Below the pieces are notes generated by a model, which was not told the origin of the DNA, did not search any database, and worked only from the letters and a program-made list of their open reading frames with translations. Positions 6,629 through 6,926 of a stretch of 6,926 bases of DNA are shown here, piece by piece. Position 1 is the first letter of the stretch, and every line of letters begins with the position of its first letter. The stretch is from NCBI GenBank assembly GCA_030837445.1, contig JAUPKM010000578.1, forward strand, positions 1 to 6,926. The letters run 5' to 3'. A program made the position numbers and the translations under genes. This DNA comes from Actinomycetota bacterium (GTDB lineage: Bacteria > Actinomycetota > Actinomycetes > S36-B12 > UBA10799).

Positions 6629-6677
6629 CTTGAGTTTGGCGGTGCCGAAGGGGTGGCCGATTCGCGCCAACCTCAAG
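6629..6677 (+). repeat. Palindromic repeat, copy 2, between divergent genes
   Basis: CTTGAGTTTGGCG (6629-6641) pairs with CGCCAACCTCAAG (6665-6677) at 12 of 13 positions around a 23-base loop. It shares a 14-base block and a 10-base block (GGCCGATTCG, 6655-6664) with copy 1. Located between two divergent starts (6558 and 6722), it is better placed as a regulator site or mobile repeat than as a terminator. Confidence 0.6.
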
Positions 6678-6709
6678 GTCGCGGGCGGGCGGGCCTGCGG
6701 GACGCTGGG

Positions 6710-6715
6710 TATCCT
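6710..6715 (+). promoter_or_regulatory. -10 element for a leaderless radical SAM transcript
   Basis: TATCCT (TAnnnT pattern) ends six bases before GTG 6722, so transcription would begin at or next to the start codon. There is no clear Shine-Dalgarno sequence upstream and no convincing -35. Leaderless genes with this layout are common in actinobacteria. Confidence 0.5.
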
Positions 6716-6721
6716 CGTCGG

Positions 6722-6926
6722 GTGACGTCCCCCGCCCCGACCGATGCGTCCGCGTCCCGCTCCACCGGGCAGTCGGTGTTCGATGCGCTCGAGCAGCTGC
6801 TGCCTCTGGTCAGCAAGCCGATCCAGTACGTCGGCGGCGAGGTCAACTCGGTCATCAAGGACTGGGACGACGCCACCGTGCGGTGGGCGCTCATGTACCC
6901 CGACGCGTACGAGGTCGGCGCACCGA
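6722..6926 (+). CDS. B12-binding-domain radical SAM protein, TIGR03960 type, N-terminal part
   Basis: The first 68 codons are visible; the gene runs off the window. After a variable Ser/Ala/Thr-rich N-terminus of about 18 residues, it reads VFDALEQLLPLVSKPIQYVG, then GEVNSVIKDWDDATVRWALM and YPDAYEVGAP. This matches the highly conserved opening of the TIGR03960 family as I remember it (family consensus ...YEVGLPNQG; here Ala replaces Leu). These proteins have an N-terminal cobalamin-binding-like region followed by a radical SAM domain with a CxxxCxxC cluster, both beyond the window. In actinobacteria this gene is often followed by a DUF2344 (TIGR03936) gene and rne/rng near the mre cluster; its exact reaction is not established. 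The GTG start is chosen because of TATCCT just upstream, which suggests a leaderless message. Confidence 0.85.
   Translation, partial: MTSPAPTDASASRSTGQSVFDALEQLLPLVSKPIQYVGGEVNSVIKDWDDATVRWALMYPDAYEVGAP

Noticed and set aside
5549..6677. CRISPR array or insertion sequence
   Set aside because: There are only two related repeats 1,080 bases apart, with different internal spacing, and no transposase. The unit is not a classical IS and not an array.

Overview
The window is high-GC DNA whose genes match, in order and sequence, the conserved cell-elongation ('rod') locus of Actinomycetota: mreB (3' part only), mreC, mreD, a class B penicillin-binding protein (PBP2/mrdA type) and rodA, all on the + strand. 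At the right edge is the start of a B12-binding-domain radical SAM protein of the TIGR03960 type, a usual neighbour of this cluster in actinobacteria. GTG and TTG starts, strong GC bias at third codon positions and the C-terminal MreB signature (GSGKCVEEFEALQQVL) all point to a rod-forming actinobacterium. The genus cannot be read from this window.

Layout: mreB ends at 428. mreC (487-1530) and mreD (1551-2069) follow with short gaps. A 137-base gap (2070-2206) holds a candidate ECF-sigma promoter. The PBP2 gene (2207-4360) overlaps rodA (4357-5535) by ATGA, so this pair is translationally coupled. MreB filaments, MreC and MreD organise the elongasome; RodA polymerises glycan strands from lipid II and PBP2 cross-links them.

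Between rodA and the radical SAM gene sits a 1.1-kb accessory insert on the - strand. It contains one gene (5677-6558) with an AbiEi-like N-terminal DNA-binding region and a DUF559/Vsr-like (PD-(D/E)XK-type) C-terminal region. No toxin partner is present. The insert is bracketed by two related palindromic repeats in the same orientation that share a 14-base block (CTTGAGTTTGGCGG) and a 10-base block (GGCCGATTCG). The gene appears to end early at a TGA; the same frame continues for 27 sensible codons to a stop inside the first palindrome.

The points most worth a second look are: (1) the visible part of MreB lacks about 40 residues of subdomain IIB in frame, with the junction at two similar EEIR-type motifs; (2) the palindrome-bracketed AbiEi/DUF559 cassette; (3) its apparent premature stop; (4) the ECF-type promoter ahead of PBP2-RodA; and (5) a probable leaderless start for the radical SAM gene. 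I found no CRISPR array, tRNA, rRNA or recognisable transposase.
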